The notes: generated by a model not told the origin, from the letters alone. A DNA stretch of 64,000 nucleotides from Pedobacter borealis DSM 19626 (GCF_000708285.2 NZ_JAUG01000002.1:1-64000), one strand, 5' to 3'. Positions 28,276 to 36,960 are shown, counted from the first letter of the stretch. Numbers and translations: made by a program.

Positions 28276-30096
28276 TTATAAAGGTAAAGATATTTCGAAC
28301 GTGGTTCCTCTATCTTTTTCGCTACTTACCTTAACGGTTCCTTTCAATTTTTTAATTATATCCTGAACATAATTTAAACCTAAGCCAAAGCCTTTAACAT
28401 CGTGTAAATTACCTGTTGGCACCCTATAAAACTGGTCGAAAATCCGTTTAGACTGCTCCTTGGTCATTCCAATGCCTTTATCAGCTATTTCGATAATTAA
28501 ACTTTTACCTATATTGCGGGTAGTAATGGTTATCTCTGGCGTATCGCTACTGTATTTATTTGCATTATCAATAAGGTTATAAACTACATTCGACAGATGC
28601 AGCTCATCGCCATATATAATGGCATGCTCCGCATCGGTATGAACATTGATAATGGCATTCCTTTTCTGTAATTGCAATTCCATGCTATCCAGCACAATCA
28701 CGATTAAATCGTTCACATCTACTTCGGTGTTCTCCATTTTAAGCTCACCTTTTTCTAAGCGGGCAATACTTAAAACACGTTCGATATGATTACCTAAACG
28801 AACATTTTCATCATAGATAATCCCTGCCAGGCGTTTTAACCGGGCTTTATCTGCTGTCACCTCCGGATCTTTCAAAGCTTCACTCGCAATCATAATGGTA
28901 GCCACAGGGGTTTTAAACTCATGCGTCATGTTATTGATGAAATCTGTTTTCATCTCCGACAGTTTTTTCTGCTTTAAAATAGCATAAAGGGTATATGAGA
29001 AAATAAAAACAAGTACCAGTAACAGGCCGATGGATGAGGCGAGGGTTGCACTTAGGTTAGAAATAATTGCCGAATTTTTATTCGGAAAACTGACGAACAG
29101 CATCCCTGGATCGCGAAAGATATCGTTCCCAAACAAAGGTGTTTTATAAGTGTTTTCGGGTAAAAATTCTCCTTTAACGTTAGAAGCCGTCATAAAAATG
29201 GTCGAATCTTTTCTCGCTAACGAGATCCGGTAAGAAGGTTCTATCGTAATATTATTGGCAAGGAGTTCTTGTTTTAATAAAACGCCTAACGAATTAAAAT
29301 TAATGCGTTTATAGATTGGCACATTGGTTTCCTGAAGTTCTTTAGATACATCCTCAACTACACTCGATCGGGTATATGAAAAAGTGTCTTTGCCCAATGC
29401 TGCAATTTTAAGTTCTAATTTTTTCCGCTCAATCTCATCCTCACGCTGAAATTTTTTCTGTAGATCGTTAGGGATCTTTGGAACATTTGCAAAACCTGGA
29501 GTACCATCTCTGGGATCAAAAACCAAGTATCTTAATGTATCAGGTAAACTCTGCAGGCTTTTAAATTCGAATGCTTTTGGTGGCGCTGTAAAAGGTTTTG
29601 TGCGCATACTATAACCTTTTAAAATAAGGCTTTTAATATCAATAATCGCATCCATCTGCAAATCCAGCTTGTCGCCGTTTTTCGAACTCAACGAAGTATA
29701 TTCCCTTTCAGAAATTACATTGGGCGCCCGATAGGATACGCGGATAATACTATCTTGTTGGTTCAGGTAACTTTCGATCTGATTTTCCCTTTCGGCTTGC
29801 CGCAGCTCTGCCTCTTGTACATATTGTTGCCGTAAATCCTTAATATCTAATGCCCGTTGCCTGGAGTCTTGTAGTTGTTTCAGTTTATTTTCAGCATCTT
29901 TCCTGTTTAAGTGATCGGCAACATTTCTGCGCTGTAGTTTATTTACTACCGATGTTAGCGTTTGGTTTACCTGCTCATCAAAAAGCTGAGATTTTAGTTT
30001 ATACGATTCCCTGATGTAATACAGCTGCATTACAAAAACACCAAGCAAAGCCACCGTCATTAAAACGGTAATTAACCAAAAACTCTTTTTCTTCAT
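28276..30096 (-). CDS. Sensor histidine kinase, partner of the OmpR-type regulator
   Basis: A 606-residue membrane kinase. Transmembrane helix 1 spans about 6-27, a roughly 320-residue extracytoplasmic sensor region follows with a coiled-coil-like start (about 35-115), and a second helix (about 347-372) leads into the kinase core. The H-box MTHEFKTPVATIMIASEAL places the phospho-acceptor at His392. ATP-binding motifs are NLIDNANKYS, DKGIGM and GFGLGLNYVQDI. No HAMP domain is obvious. It is upstream of the response regulator. The signal is unknown. Confidence 0.93.
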   Translation of the reverse strand: MKKKSFWLITVLMTVALLGVFVMQLYYIRESYKLKSQLFDEQVNQTLTSVVNKLQRRNVADHLNRKDAENKLKQLQDSRQRALDIKDLRQQYVQEAELRQAERENQIESYLNQQDSIIRVSYRAPNVISEREYTSLSSKNGDKLDLQMDAIIDIKSLILKGYSMRTKPFTAPPKAFEFKSLQSLPDTLRYLVFDPRDGTPGFANVPKIPNDLQKKFQREDEIERKKLELKIAALGKDTFSYTRSSVVEDVSKELQETNVPIYKRINFNSLGVLLKQELLANNITIEPSYRISLARKDSTIFMTASNVKGEFLPENTYKTPLFGNDIFRDPGMLFVSFPNKNSAIISNLSATLASSIGLLLVLVFIFSYTLYAILKQKKLSEMKTDFINNMTHEFKTPVATIMIASEALKDPEVTADKARLKRLAGIIYDENVRLGNHIERVLSIARLEKGELKMENTEVDVNDLIVIVLDSMELQLQKRNAIINVHTDAEHAIIYGDELHLSNVVYNLIDNANKYSSDTPEITITTRNIGKSLIIEIADKGIGMTKEQSKRIFDQFYRVPTGNLHDVKGFGLGLNYVQDIIKKLKGTVKVSSEKDRGTTFEISLPL

Positions 30097-30220
30097 GAAC
30101 TAGATTGGTTTTAAAGCTAAAAAAATCGGAGCATAATCTTCTTAAATTTAAACAGATATCAAAAATACTGATTAGCTAATTGAAGTATTTGTTTTTAACA
30201 TATTTTAACAGCGCTGAGAA

Positions 30221-30266
30221 GACTTCCGAAGTTTCCTGCGCCCAGGCTGGGTAAACTTCGGAAGTC
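30221..30266. repeat. Perfect 14-base inverted repeat with nested hairpin
   Basis: Arms GACTTCCGAAGTTT (30221-30234) and its exact complement (30253-30266). The 18-base loop itself contains CCCAG/CTGGG complementary blocks. It lies in the gap behind the DUF3127 gene, beyond that gene's terminator, so it is not needed as the terminator. It looks like a mobile or REP-type palindrome. Confidence 0.75.
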
Positions 30267-30278
30267 TGGCGGCGCACC

Positions 30279-30311
30279 AAAAAAAAAATGCCGAGGCTTT
30301 AGCCTCGGCAT
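30279..30311 (-). terminator. Rho-independent terminator after DUF3127 gene
   Basis: Ten-base perfect stem ATGCCGAGGC / GCCTCGGCAT (30288-30297 and 30302-30311) with a four-base loop. On the minus strand it is followed by a run of ten T. It starts 35 bases past the stop codon. Confidence 0.93.
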
Positions 30312-30346
30312 GGTTCAAAATTGTTTGCTTAAAAAAGATTTTTTAT

Positions 30347-30712
30347 TTAGAAAGGCAAATCATCATCTTCACCTGGTGCATTGCTTACATCAACCGGAGC
30401 TGCATAAGCTGGTGTAGCTGCTGGAGCACCTGCTGCAACAGCGTTTATACGCCAAATAACCAAACTGTTAAAATATGATGTTTTACCTGCTTTATCTGTC
30501 CAAGGGCGACCACGTAAATTAAAGAAAACCTCAACCTCATCGCCTGCTTTAAATGTATCTAACAATGCAGTTTTATCTTGTAAAGCCTCAAAACGGATAT
30601 ATTCTGGGTATGTTGGATTTTCTGCGTATTCTATTATTAAATCACGCTTTTTAAACGTTTCACTTACTTGTTGTGTGGCACCTACTTCGTGTACTTTTCC
30701 TTTAATTTCCAT
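30347..30712 (-). CDS. DUF3127 protein
   Basis: A 121-residue protein of the DUF3127 family, widespread in Bacteroidota. The N-terminal 95 residues look like an OB-fold beta barrel (MEIKGKVHEVGATQQVSETFKKRDLIIE; DEVEVFFNLRGRPW). The C-terminus is a low-complexity Ala/Pro tail ending in GEDDDLPF. That acidic-hydrophobic tip closely resembles the C-terminal tail of single-stranded DNA-binding protein (DDDIPF), which recruits partner proteins. A single-stranded nucleic-acid binding role is therefore plausible but inferred. It is a single-gene unit with a strong terminator, divergent from the THUMP methyltransferase. Confidence 0.87.
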   Translation of the reverse strand: MEIKGKVHEVGATQQVSETFKKRDLIIEYAENPTYPEYIRFEALQDKTALLDTFKAGDEVEVFFNLRGRPWTDKAGKTSYFNSLVIWRINAVAAGAPAATPAYAAPVDVSNAPGEDDDLPF

Positions 30713-30780
30713 ATCTAATACTACTTAATGTACTATAAACACCAAATCTCTATAATTTTATTGATAACTTCGCATATATT

Positions 30781-31962
30781 ATGATGCAAGTTTTCCACAA
30801 TAAAAGCAAGGTAATTATTACCTGCAACAAGCGCCTTTCGCCTTATTTACAAGAAGAAGTTACGGCTTTAGGTTATACCATCGAGCGGTCTTTTGCTACA
30901 GGTGTTGAGCTCAATATTACCCTTACAGAGTGTATAAAGCTAAATTTGAACTTGCGCTGTGCCAGTCAGATCCTCTACGCCATTAAAAGTTTCAAGGCCA
31001 TTACACCCGATGATTTATACAATGAAATTGCAGCCATTGAATGGGAAGAACTGATCGATTTTTCGGGTTATTTCTCGGTAACCTCAAATGTTGATAACCC
31101 AAATATTACCACGCCACTTTTCGCAAACTTAAAGGTAAAGGATGCAATAGTAGACCGCATGAAAGAGAAAAAAGGCATCCGCCCTAACTCTGGATCTGAT
31201 GCAAATAAAACAGTAGTGCATCTATACTGGAAAGATGCAGACGCCGATGTTTTTATGGATACTTCAGGCGAAACCCTTGCCAAACACGGTTACCGTAAAA
31301 TACCTGGCAAGGCGCCTATGTTAGAAGCTTTGGCCGCGGGGGTTATTTTAGCAAGCAACTGGGATAAGAAATCGCCATTTATTAACCCAATGTGCGGTTC
31401 AGGAACCCTAGCTATCGAAGCAGCGCTGATTGCAACCAACCGTGCCCCTGGATTATACCGCATGAATTATGGTTTTATGCACATCTTAGGTTATAATGAA
31501 GAAGATTTTTTCGCTGAGCGTAGACTTTTAAAAGATCAGGTAATTAAAAATGTTGACCTTAAAATCGTAGCTTCCGATCTTTCGGAAGATGCGGTTGAGG
31601 TAACCCGTAGAAATGCTAAAACTGCAGGTGTTGATACTTTAATCGAATTCGAAGTTTGCGATTTTGAGTTAACACCAGTTCCTGAAGATGGCAAAGGTGT
31701 TGTTGTTTTTAACCCTGAGTATGGTGAGCGTTTAGGGGTGCATAGCAAGTTAGAATTGACTTATAAACGCATGGGCGATTTTATGAAAACGAAATGCAAG
31801 GGCTATTCTGGATATATTTTCACTGGAAATCCTGATCTTGCAAAGAAAATTGGATTAAAAGCTACTAGAAAAGTTGAATTTTATAATGGTAAATTAGACT
31901 GTCGTTTACTAGAGTATGAATTATATGACGGCTCTCGCAGAGCACCGTTAATTGAGGCCTAG
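30781..31962 (+). CDS. THUMP-domain class I RNA methyltransferase (RlmL-N like)
   Basis: A 393-residue SAM-dependent methyltransferase. A ferredoxin-like/THUMP RNA-binding region occupies about 1-165. The Rossmann methyltransferase domain includes motif I NPMCGSGTLAIEAALIA (from about residue 202), ASDLSEDAVEVTRRNAK, and a motif IV region NPEYGERLG at about 311-319. It corresponds to the N-terminal half of E. coli RlmL, which makes m2G in 23S rRNA. The usual motif IV is NPPY; Glu replaces the second Pro here, which I believe also occurs in other Bacteroidota copies but cannot verify. ATG codons 1 and 2 are both usable starts. Confidence 0.92.
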   Translation: MMQVFHNKSKVIITCNKRLSPYLQEEVTALGYTIERSFATGVELNITLTECIKLNLNLRCASQILYAIKSFKAITPDDLYNEIAAIEWEELIDFSGYFSVTSNVDNPNITTPLFANLKVKDAIVDRMKEKKGIRPNSGSDANKTVVHLYWKDADADVFMDTSGETLAKHGYRKIPGKAPMLEALAAGVILASNWDKKSPFINPMCGSGTLAIEAALIATNRAPGLYRMNYGFMHILGYNEEDFFAERRLLKDQVIKNVDLKIVASDLSEDAVEVTRRNAKTAGVDTLIEFEVCDFELTPVPEDGKGVVVFNPEYGERLGVHSKLELTYKRMGDFMKTKCKGYSGYIFTGNPDLAKKIGLKATRKVEFYNGKLDCRLLEYELYDGSRRAPLIEA

Positions 31963-32029
31963 TCTTTTTCATTGAAAATTAATATATTACGCTCTCTTAC
32001 GTACCATAACGTAAAAAATTTTGAAGAAT

Positions 32030-32524
32030 ATGAAATTTGATGACATGGACCATATGCCCGAATGGGAGCATTTTAGCCGATTTGGCCGAGATGATGAGGA
32101 TGAAGAAAATCTATCAAGTGTTGATGCAGAAAAGGTCAGACTAAAGGTCACCAGGGCTAAAAGCCTTTACAACCAGGCAAGAGCCGTATATAAATATGCA
32201 GCCCTGTTCTGCGAAACACTGGAAGGAGAGATGGCCGAAATGACCGCTAACTTAATTATGCAGAATGCCCTCATGTTATGCCCTAAAATTGTTGGGGCAG
32301 AAGGTGCAGATATGTATATTTTAAGAATGGAAAATGCCTCTATTATCCGAACCAATTGCCGTGAATTAGAAACCCAGGTGAGAGCAGCAGATATGTTCGA
32401 AATCTGCACTCCAGAATATAAAGACATTGTTTTAGACGAAATTGAAAAATTTCGTCTACTCTTTATCGAATGGGTTAAATATTTCGAAAAAGACGAATTT
32501 GAAGATGACTGGGGACTATATTAA
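32030..32524 (+). CDS. Conserved acidic protein, unknown function
   Basis: A 164-residue protein counted from the ATG at 32030; a TTG three codons earlier is the only longer start. The first 35 residues are very acidic (MKFDDMDHMPEWEHF, then GRDDEDEENLSS). The rest is predicted mostly helical, with no signal peptide or transmembrane segment. I do not recognise a family. It follows the THUMP methyltransferase by 67 bases on the same strand and precedes a 310-base gap. The C-terminal WVKYFEKDEFEDDWGLY is also acidic. Confidence 0.75.
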   Translation: MKFDDMDHMPEWEHFSRFGRDDEDEENLSSVDAEKVRLKVTRAKSLYNQARAVYKYAALFCETLEGEMAEMTANLIMQNALMLCPKIVGAEGADMYILRMENASIIRTNCRELETQVRAADMFEICTPEYKDIVLDEIEKFRLLFIEWVKYFEKDEFEDDWGLY

Positions 32525-32834
32525 CCCTTAATAGTTAATTTTTCTGCGTTTTCTTACCTCCCACCTTTTCTCTCGTTGATTTGAGCTTCATACGCAATAA
32601 TGTTCTAAATATATGATATCGCTCCTTCTATCTAAAGCACAATCAATACAAAAACCTGATTATCAACCAAAAACAAAACACATAAACATTTAGGTTATTT
32701 TTTTGTTGTAACAATTAGTTCATTAATCCGTTTCGCGTAATTCCCAATAGTGCTAAAATTTATAATTTAAAAACTGTTGCGGTTAAAGTTTCGTACATAA
32801 TGAAATAAACATTAAAAAAATTTATCCCCTTTTT
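32525..32834. other. Gene-free gap before XRE regulator
   Basis: About 310 A/T-rich bases. I see no open frame, strong hairpin or repeat copy here. The last 100 bases presumably hold the promoter of the XRE-type gene, but no clear TTTG/TAnnTTTG pair stands out. Confidence 0.5.
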
Positions 32835-33116
32835 ATGGAAGATGTATTGGCTTTAAAGACAAAGAATGTTGCCGGCAATATTAGAAAAATTAGAGAATAC
32901 AGAGACTATACTCAGGATTATCTGGCGGCGAAATTGAAAATATCTCAAAATGCTTATAGCAAAATTGAGCTCGGTTATAGTAAATTAACGATCGATCGTT
33001 TGTTTCAAATTGCAGCAATTTTGGAGGTTGAAGTATCTCATTTATTAACCCTTAACCACAATGATTTAATTAAAATTATTGCTGATGATGAGAACCGGAC
33101 AGCAGCCGCGAGTTAA
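32835..33116 (+). CDS. XRE-family helix-turn-helix regulator
   Basis: A 93-residue DNA-binding protein. Residues about 13-70 form a Cro/CI-type helix-turn-helix: NVAGNIRKIREYRDYTQDYLAAKLKISQNAYSKIELG, then KLTIDRLFQIAAILEV. The remaining 20 residues are a short tail. There is no separate sensing domain, so it may dimerise as a simple repressor. It is a single gene with no antitoxin-like partner, being followed 73 bases later by the HD hydrolase gene, which has its own promoter. Its targets are unknown. Confidence 0.9.
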   Translation: MEDVLALKTKNVAGNIRKIREYRDYTQDYLAAKLKISQNAYSKIELGYSKLTIDRLFQIAAILEVEVSHLLTLNHNDLIKIIADDENRTAAAS

Positions 33117-33142
33117 TTCCCAGGCGCTGTTGATATCATTTC

Positions 33143-33173
33143 TTTTACCCTGCAAATAATTCCAATACCTTTG
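33143..33173 (+). promoter_or_regulatory. Bacteroidota-type promoter of the HD-hydrolase gene
   Basis: A perfect -7 element TACCTTTG (33166-33173) is preceded at exactly 19 bases by TTTT (33143-33146), close to the -33 TTTG. It lies 17 bases upstream of the start codon. Matches the TTTG-N19-TAnnTTTG consensus of Bacteroidota. Confidence 0.6.
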
Positions 33174-33189
33174 GAACAAATTTAGAACG

Positions 33190-33834
33190 ATGCGGGCTAC
33201 CATTCAAAAAACTATCGATTTTGTTCAGAAAACACTAGCCAATGCCGAGGCAGGGCACGATTGGTTCCATATTGAGCGTGTTTTTAAAACCGCTCAAACC
33301 ATTAATCAACAAGAAAATGGCGATGAACTTGTAGTCGCCTTTGCCGCATTGTTGCATGATATTGCTGATCCTAAATTTAATAATGGTAATGAAGAACTGG
33401 GACCGAACATGGCTGCCTCATTTTTAGCATCGATAGCTGTTGATGCTGAGGTTATTGCCCATGTTAAACTGATTATCCAGAACATGTCGTTCAAAAATAG
33501 TTTTGATGGCACAGGTTTCACCTCAAAAGAAATGCAAATTGTACAGGATGCAGATCGTTTAGACGCCATCGGGGCCATTGGTATAGCAAGAGCATTTACT
33601 TATGGCGGATTCAAAAACAGGGTACTTTACGATCCGGCTATTTTACCCGAAGAACACCTCACTAAAGAAAGTTATAAAAATACCACCGCGCCTACCATTA
33701 ACCATTTTTACGAAAAACTGCTGTTGTTGAAAGACATGATGAATACGGAAGCAGGCAAAACAATAGCAACAGAAAGACACAACTTTATGCTGTTATACCT
33801 GGATCATTTTTATAAAGAATGGGAAGGCAAATAA
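33190..33834 (+). CDS. HD-domain phosphohydrolase
   Basis: A 214-residue metal-dependent hydrolase of the HD superfamily. The first metal His is in AGHDWFHIERV (His23), and the HD pair is His56-Asp57 in ALLHDIADPKF. Further family sequences are IVQDADRLDAIGAIGIARAFTYGG. The family includes E. coli YedJ and Bacillus YpgQ-type nucleotide phosphohydrolases, so a cytoplasmic nucleotidase or pyrophosphohydrolase role is likely. The exact substrate cannot be read. Length is normal for the family. It has its own promoter. Confidence 0.92.
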   Translation: MRATIQKTIDFVQKTLANAEAGHDWFHIERVFKTAQTINQQENGDELVVAFAALLHDIADPKFNNGNEELGPNMAASFLASIAVDAEVIAHVKLIIQNMSFKNSFDGTGFTSKEMQIVQDADRLDAIGAIGIARAFTYGGFKNRVLYDPAILPEEHLTKESYKNTTAPTINHFYEKLLLLKDMMNTEAGKTIATERHNFMLLYLDHFYKEWEGK

Positions 33835-33918
33835 CCCACAAAAAGACTATTAAAAATACCTAATAGTAAGTATTCCGAAAGCATGCATTAGGGCTTAACT
33901 TTACAAAAATTAATCCTC

Positions 33919-34449
33919 ATGCATCCCTATAAACTAAAATACCATAAAAACAGTGTTTTGTTAATCGCGATGGTTGGCATTCCCGTGTTCTTCATTTCCT
34001 TAATGTTGTATTGTCTTTTTAGTTTACCTTCATCGCTTTCCGAAACGTCCACTTTGATATTTGTTTCGCTATCAATTATTTTAATGGCACTTCTTTTATT
34101 ATGGATTACCAAAACGCAGATTTTTGTACATAGTAAAATTTTAATCAGTGAAAAAGGTATAAGCTTTAAATTAAAAAGCACTTCTTTTTTATACCGGAGA
34201 ACCGAGTTTTTTTCTGGATGGGAAAACGTAACCAGTGTAACCGAAATGTTCGATAACCACAATGGAGGTTACTTTTATCAAATTGCATTTAAAAACCCGG
34301 ATTTCGTCGCCAACTTTAGTCCGCTTAAAAACCACGAAATAGAGGCCGACCGCTTCTTTTCTGAACTGCAGTACTATCAGGAAAGTTATAATATTGCGCA
34401 TCAACTGCCTATAAGCAGAAAGCTTAACCCTTCGAACAGTTTTAGTTAA
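33919..34449 (+). CDS. Small membrane protein, unknown function
   Basis: A 176-residue protein with two closely spaced transmembrane helices near the N-terminus (about 13-36 and 45-65). The roughly 100-residue cytoplasmic C-terminal part (from KILISEKGISFKLKS) resembles a bacterial PH-like domain by pattern only. It stands between the HD hydrolase and the broken radical-SAM gene, and is on the same strand as both. I do not recognise a family, and no functional residue is visible. Confidence 0.7.
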   Translation: MHPYKLKYHKNSVLLIAMVGIPVFFISLMLYCLFSLPSSLSETSTLIFVSLSIILMALLLLWITKTQIFVHSKILISEKGISFKLKSTSFLYRRTEFFSGWENVTSVTEMFDNHNGGYFYQIAFKNPDFVANFSPLKNHEIEADRFFSELQYYQESYNIAHQLPISRKLNPSNSFS

Positions 34450-34512
34450 ATTATTATTCCAAAATAGAATAGGTTAGATAAATCTATTTACTAATATTTT
34501 TAGCTGTTAAGC

Positions 34513-34520
34513 TATCTTTG
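34513..34520 (+). promoter_or_regulatory. -7 element TATCTTTG upstream of radical-SAM gene
   Basis: Perfect match to TAnnTTTG, 17 bases before the start codon at 34538. No clear TTTG is visible about 19 bases upstream, so only the -7 half is supported. Confidence 0.45.
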
Positions 34521-34537
34521 TTAGCAAATACATCCCT

Positions 34538-35793
34538 ATGCTCGACCGAATCCGTGAAAAATTAAATATTCTTGCTGACGCCGCTAAATATGATGTTTCT
34601 TGTTCATCAAGCGGCGGCACGAGAAAAAACACCAATAAAGGCCTTGGCGATAGCCATACATCCGGCATTTGCCATACTTATACTGAAGATGGCCGGTGTG
34701 TTTCGCTTTTAAAAATCCTCCTGACTAACCATTGCATCTACGATTGTTTGTTCTGCGTTTCGCGTAAAAGCAACGATGTAAAACGCGCAGCCTTTACCGT
34801 AGATGAAGTGGTAGAACTGACCATGAATTTTTATCGCCGTAATTATATTGAAGGCTTGTTTTTAAGCTCAGGGATTTTCAAAAATGCCGATTTTACCATG
34901 GAACGGCTGTTGCTAGTGGTTAAAAAACTCCGTTTGGAACAGAATTACAACGGCTATATCCATTTAAAAACCATTCCAGGGCCAGCGATGAACTGATTAA
35001 GGAAGCTGGCTTATATGCCGATCGGATGAGTATTAATTTAGAAATGCCAACTGAAGCCGGCTTGAAGCTTTTGGCTCCTGAGAAAAACCACGAGGAAGTA
35101 ATTAAACCTTTAGCTTTTGTGCAAGAGCAGATTAGCCAGTTTACTGCAGATAAAAAACTGATCAAACATGTACCAACATTTGTACCTGCAGGACAAAGCA
35201 CACAGATGGTTATTGGCGCCACACCCGAGAGCGACAAAGATATTATGTACACCGCGAATACCTTTTACAAAAATTTTTCGCTGAAAAGAGTTTATTATTC
35301 GGGTTATGTACCCATTAGCAACGACACCAGGATGCCTGTACTTGGTACACAGCCACCATTGCTAAGAGAAAACAGACTGTACCAAACCGATTGGCTGATG
35401 CGGTTTTACGGCTTTAAAGTGCAGGAAATTTTAAACGATGCCAACCCGAACCTTGATATTGATATCGATCCAAAATTAAGCTGGGCGATTAGAAATATGC
35501 AACATTTCCCTGTGGATATTAATACGGCCGATTATAAAATGATTCTCCGGATACCGGGAATCGGTGTAATGTCGGCCCAAAAAATTGTGCAGACCAGAAA
35601 GTTCGGAAAACTCAGGATTGACCAGTTAAAAAAAATCGGCGTGGCTTATAACCGGGCCAAACACTTTATGGTTTGCCTGGATAGCCCCTATCAGCTGAAA
35701 GATTATCAGGGCACACAGATTAAGGCTTTTATTTTGGCCGAAAGCCAGAGCAAATATTTAAAAACAGATAGTAACCAGATGATTTTGTTTTAA
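34538..35793 (+). pseudogene. Radical-SAM DNA modification/repair protein (TIGR03916-like), frameshifted
   Basis: Two adjacent frames together encode one roughly 418-residue protein. The first frame (34538-34996) carries the radical-SAM cluster CIYDCLFC and the opening MLDRIREKLNILADAAKYD. It continues to IHLKTIPG and then stops after three unrelated residues. The other frame picks up without a gap as ASDELIKEAGLYADRMSINLEMPT (first residues in the frame near 34981) and runs to 35793. It ends with a helix-hairpin-helix motif (INTADYKMILRIPGIGVMSA). One base is missing in the GGG run near 34979-34981. The family couples with the TIGR03915-type protein, whose gene follows. This is either a real pseudogene or a consensus error. 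Confidence 0.85.
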
Positions 35794-35798
35794 ACGCG

Positions 35799-35938
35799 TT
35801 GTCATTCTGAACGCAGTGAAGAATCTGTAGTGTTTGGGCTGTTTCCATTGTTCAGATGTTCAGAACGCCGTCTTTGATCTTACAGATTCTCGGCTCAGTT
35901 TTTCATAGGAAGATTCTTCACTGCGTTCAGAATGACAA
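35799..35938. repeat. Perfect 28-base inverted repeat, GTCATnCTGA family
   Basis: Arms at 35799-35826 and 35911-35938 are exact complements over 28 bases and carry the TTGTCATTCTGA core. The element lies between the two linked repair genes. Its right arm supplies an in-frame ATG (35932) that is not the natural start of the next gene. Confidence 0.9.
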
Positions 35939-35955
35939 TTAAACTAACCAACCCC

Positions 35956-36719
35956 ATGACCTACATTTTCGATGGCACTTTTCAAGGTTTATTAACCGCT
36001 GTTTTCGAATGGTTTGAACGTAAGCCAGGAAAAGTTGTGCTAAAATCTACTTCAATTTTTCAACCTAAAGCTTTTGCAGAAAGTTTTACTGTTAGCACCA
36101 GCGCAGAAAAAGCAGATCGGGTTTGGGCAGGGCTGCAAAAGAAACTCAAAAAGGATTGGCAACGCAAATACTATTGCACTTATTTATCAGAAACACCCGA
36201 GGCTTACAATCACCTCTTTCAGTTTACCGTATACATTTTTCAAAATCAATTGGGTGCAGAAAGTAATTATGGCAATCCGCATGTAATTGCACTGGCTAAA
36301 TATACCAAAAGCGTAGAAAGGGAAAAACACAGTATGGAAGCATTTATTCGTTTTCAAAAAACTGGTGATGGGATATTTTATGCCAATATAGATCCTGATT
36401 TTAATGTACTTCCGTTAATATCCAATCATTTTAAAAACCGTTATGCTGATCAGCCTTGGGTAATTTACGATTTAAAGCGCAAATATGGCTTACATTATAA
36501 TTTAACAAGCGTTGAAGAAATTACGATCAGCTTTAGCAACGGTGCAGATAAGCAAAATCTTGCGCCAGCTTAATGGACGAAAGTGAGGCATTGTACGCTA
36601 CCCTTTGGAAAGATTATTTTAAAAGTGCCAACATTGTAGCGCGGAAAAACACCAAACTGCATCTGCAGCATGTGCCTAAAAGGTATTGGAAATATTTAAC
36701 GGAGAAAGTTCCAGTTTAG
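35956..36719 (+). pseudogene. TIGR03915-family putative DNA-repair protein (DUF4130), frameshifted near its C-terminus
   Basis: The ATG at 35956 (MTYIFDGTFQGLL) is the natural start; the upstream ATG at 35932 lies inside a repeat arm. The frame runs to 36573, ending in an out-of-place GADKQNLAPA. In the -1 frame, from about 36571 to the TAG at 36717-36719, the sequence continues as LYATLWKDYFKSANI, then KNTKLHLQHVPKRYWKYL. That is the normal C-terminus of this family. A single missing base near 36571 explains the break. The protein partners the radical-SAM gene upstream; in many bacteria the two are inseparable and thought to act in DNA repair. Loss of the C-terminal 45 residues probably inactivates it if real. 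Confidence 0.82.
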
Positions 36720-36727
36720 CGAACAAG

Positions 36728-36770
36728 AGTTGACAATTCTAATAACATACAGGTTAGTAAGTTGTCAACT
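36728..36770. repeat. Nine-base inverted repeat upstream of groES
   Basis: AGTTGACAA (36728-36736) and TTGTCAACT (36762-36770) are exact complements with a 25-base spacer. It starts nine bases after the preceding frame's stop. It may be a weak terminator for the broken repair gene or an operator of groES. It is not CIRCE, whose sequence is different. Confidence 0.5.
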
Positions 36771-36891
36771 TTGAATATACCTGCAATAAATCTGGCTAAA
36801 AAAATTAAAACTTACTGCCATGCTGACACCCACATTCTCAATTAGCGTGAAAAGTTTGACAGTTTGGTGAAAATTTGTCCCGCTAAACCTC

Positions 36892-36910
36892 TTGGCATAA
36901 AAAGTGTTAA
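36892..36910 (+). promoter_or_regulatory. Possible RpoN-like -24/-12 site upstream of groES
   Basis: TTGGCAT followed by a five-base spacer and GTGTT. The -24 half matches the sigma-54 consensus TTGGCAC well, but the -12 half is poor (TTGCA expected). It ends 50 bases upstream of the groES ATG. Low confidence. Confidence 0.25.
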
Positions 36911-36960
36911 TTGTAAGCTTAGTTAAAAACTCAAATCAAAATAAAAAAATAATAAAAGTT

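Noticed and set aside
32835-33834. XRE regulator and HD hydrolase as a toxin-antitoxin pair
   Set aside because: The genes are 73 bases apart, the HD gene has its own promoter-like sequence, and neither resembles a known toxin.
34978-35000. Programmed frameshift in the radical-SAM gene
   Set aside because: No slippery heptamer or downstream pseudoknot is evident, and the family is encoded in a single frame elsewhere.
35932-35955. Upstream ATG for the TIGR03915-type gene
   Set aside because: It lies in the right arm of a perfect inverted repeat and adds eight residues not seen in the family; 35956 is the natural start.
36728-36770. CIRCE heat-shock operator upstream of groES
   Set aside because: An inverted repeat is present, but its sequence AGTTGACAA does not match the TTAGCACTC arms of CIRCE and its spacer is far too long.
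36904-36960. Longer start for GroES
   Set aside because: The 19 added residues are unlike any GroES and would cover the likely promoter region.
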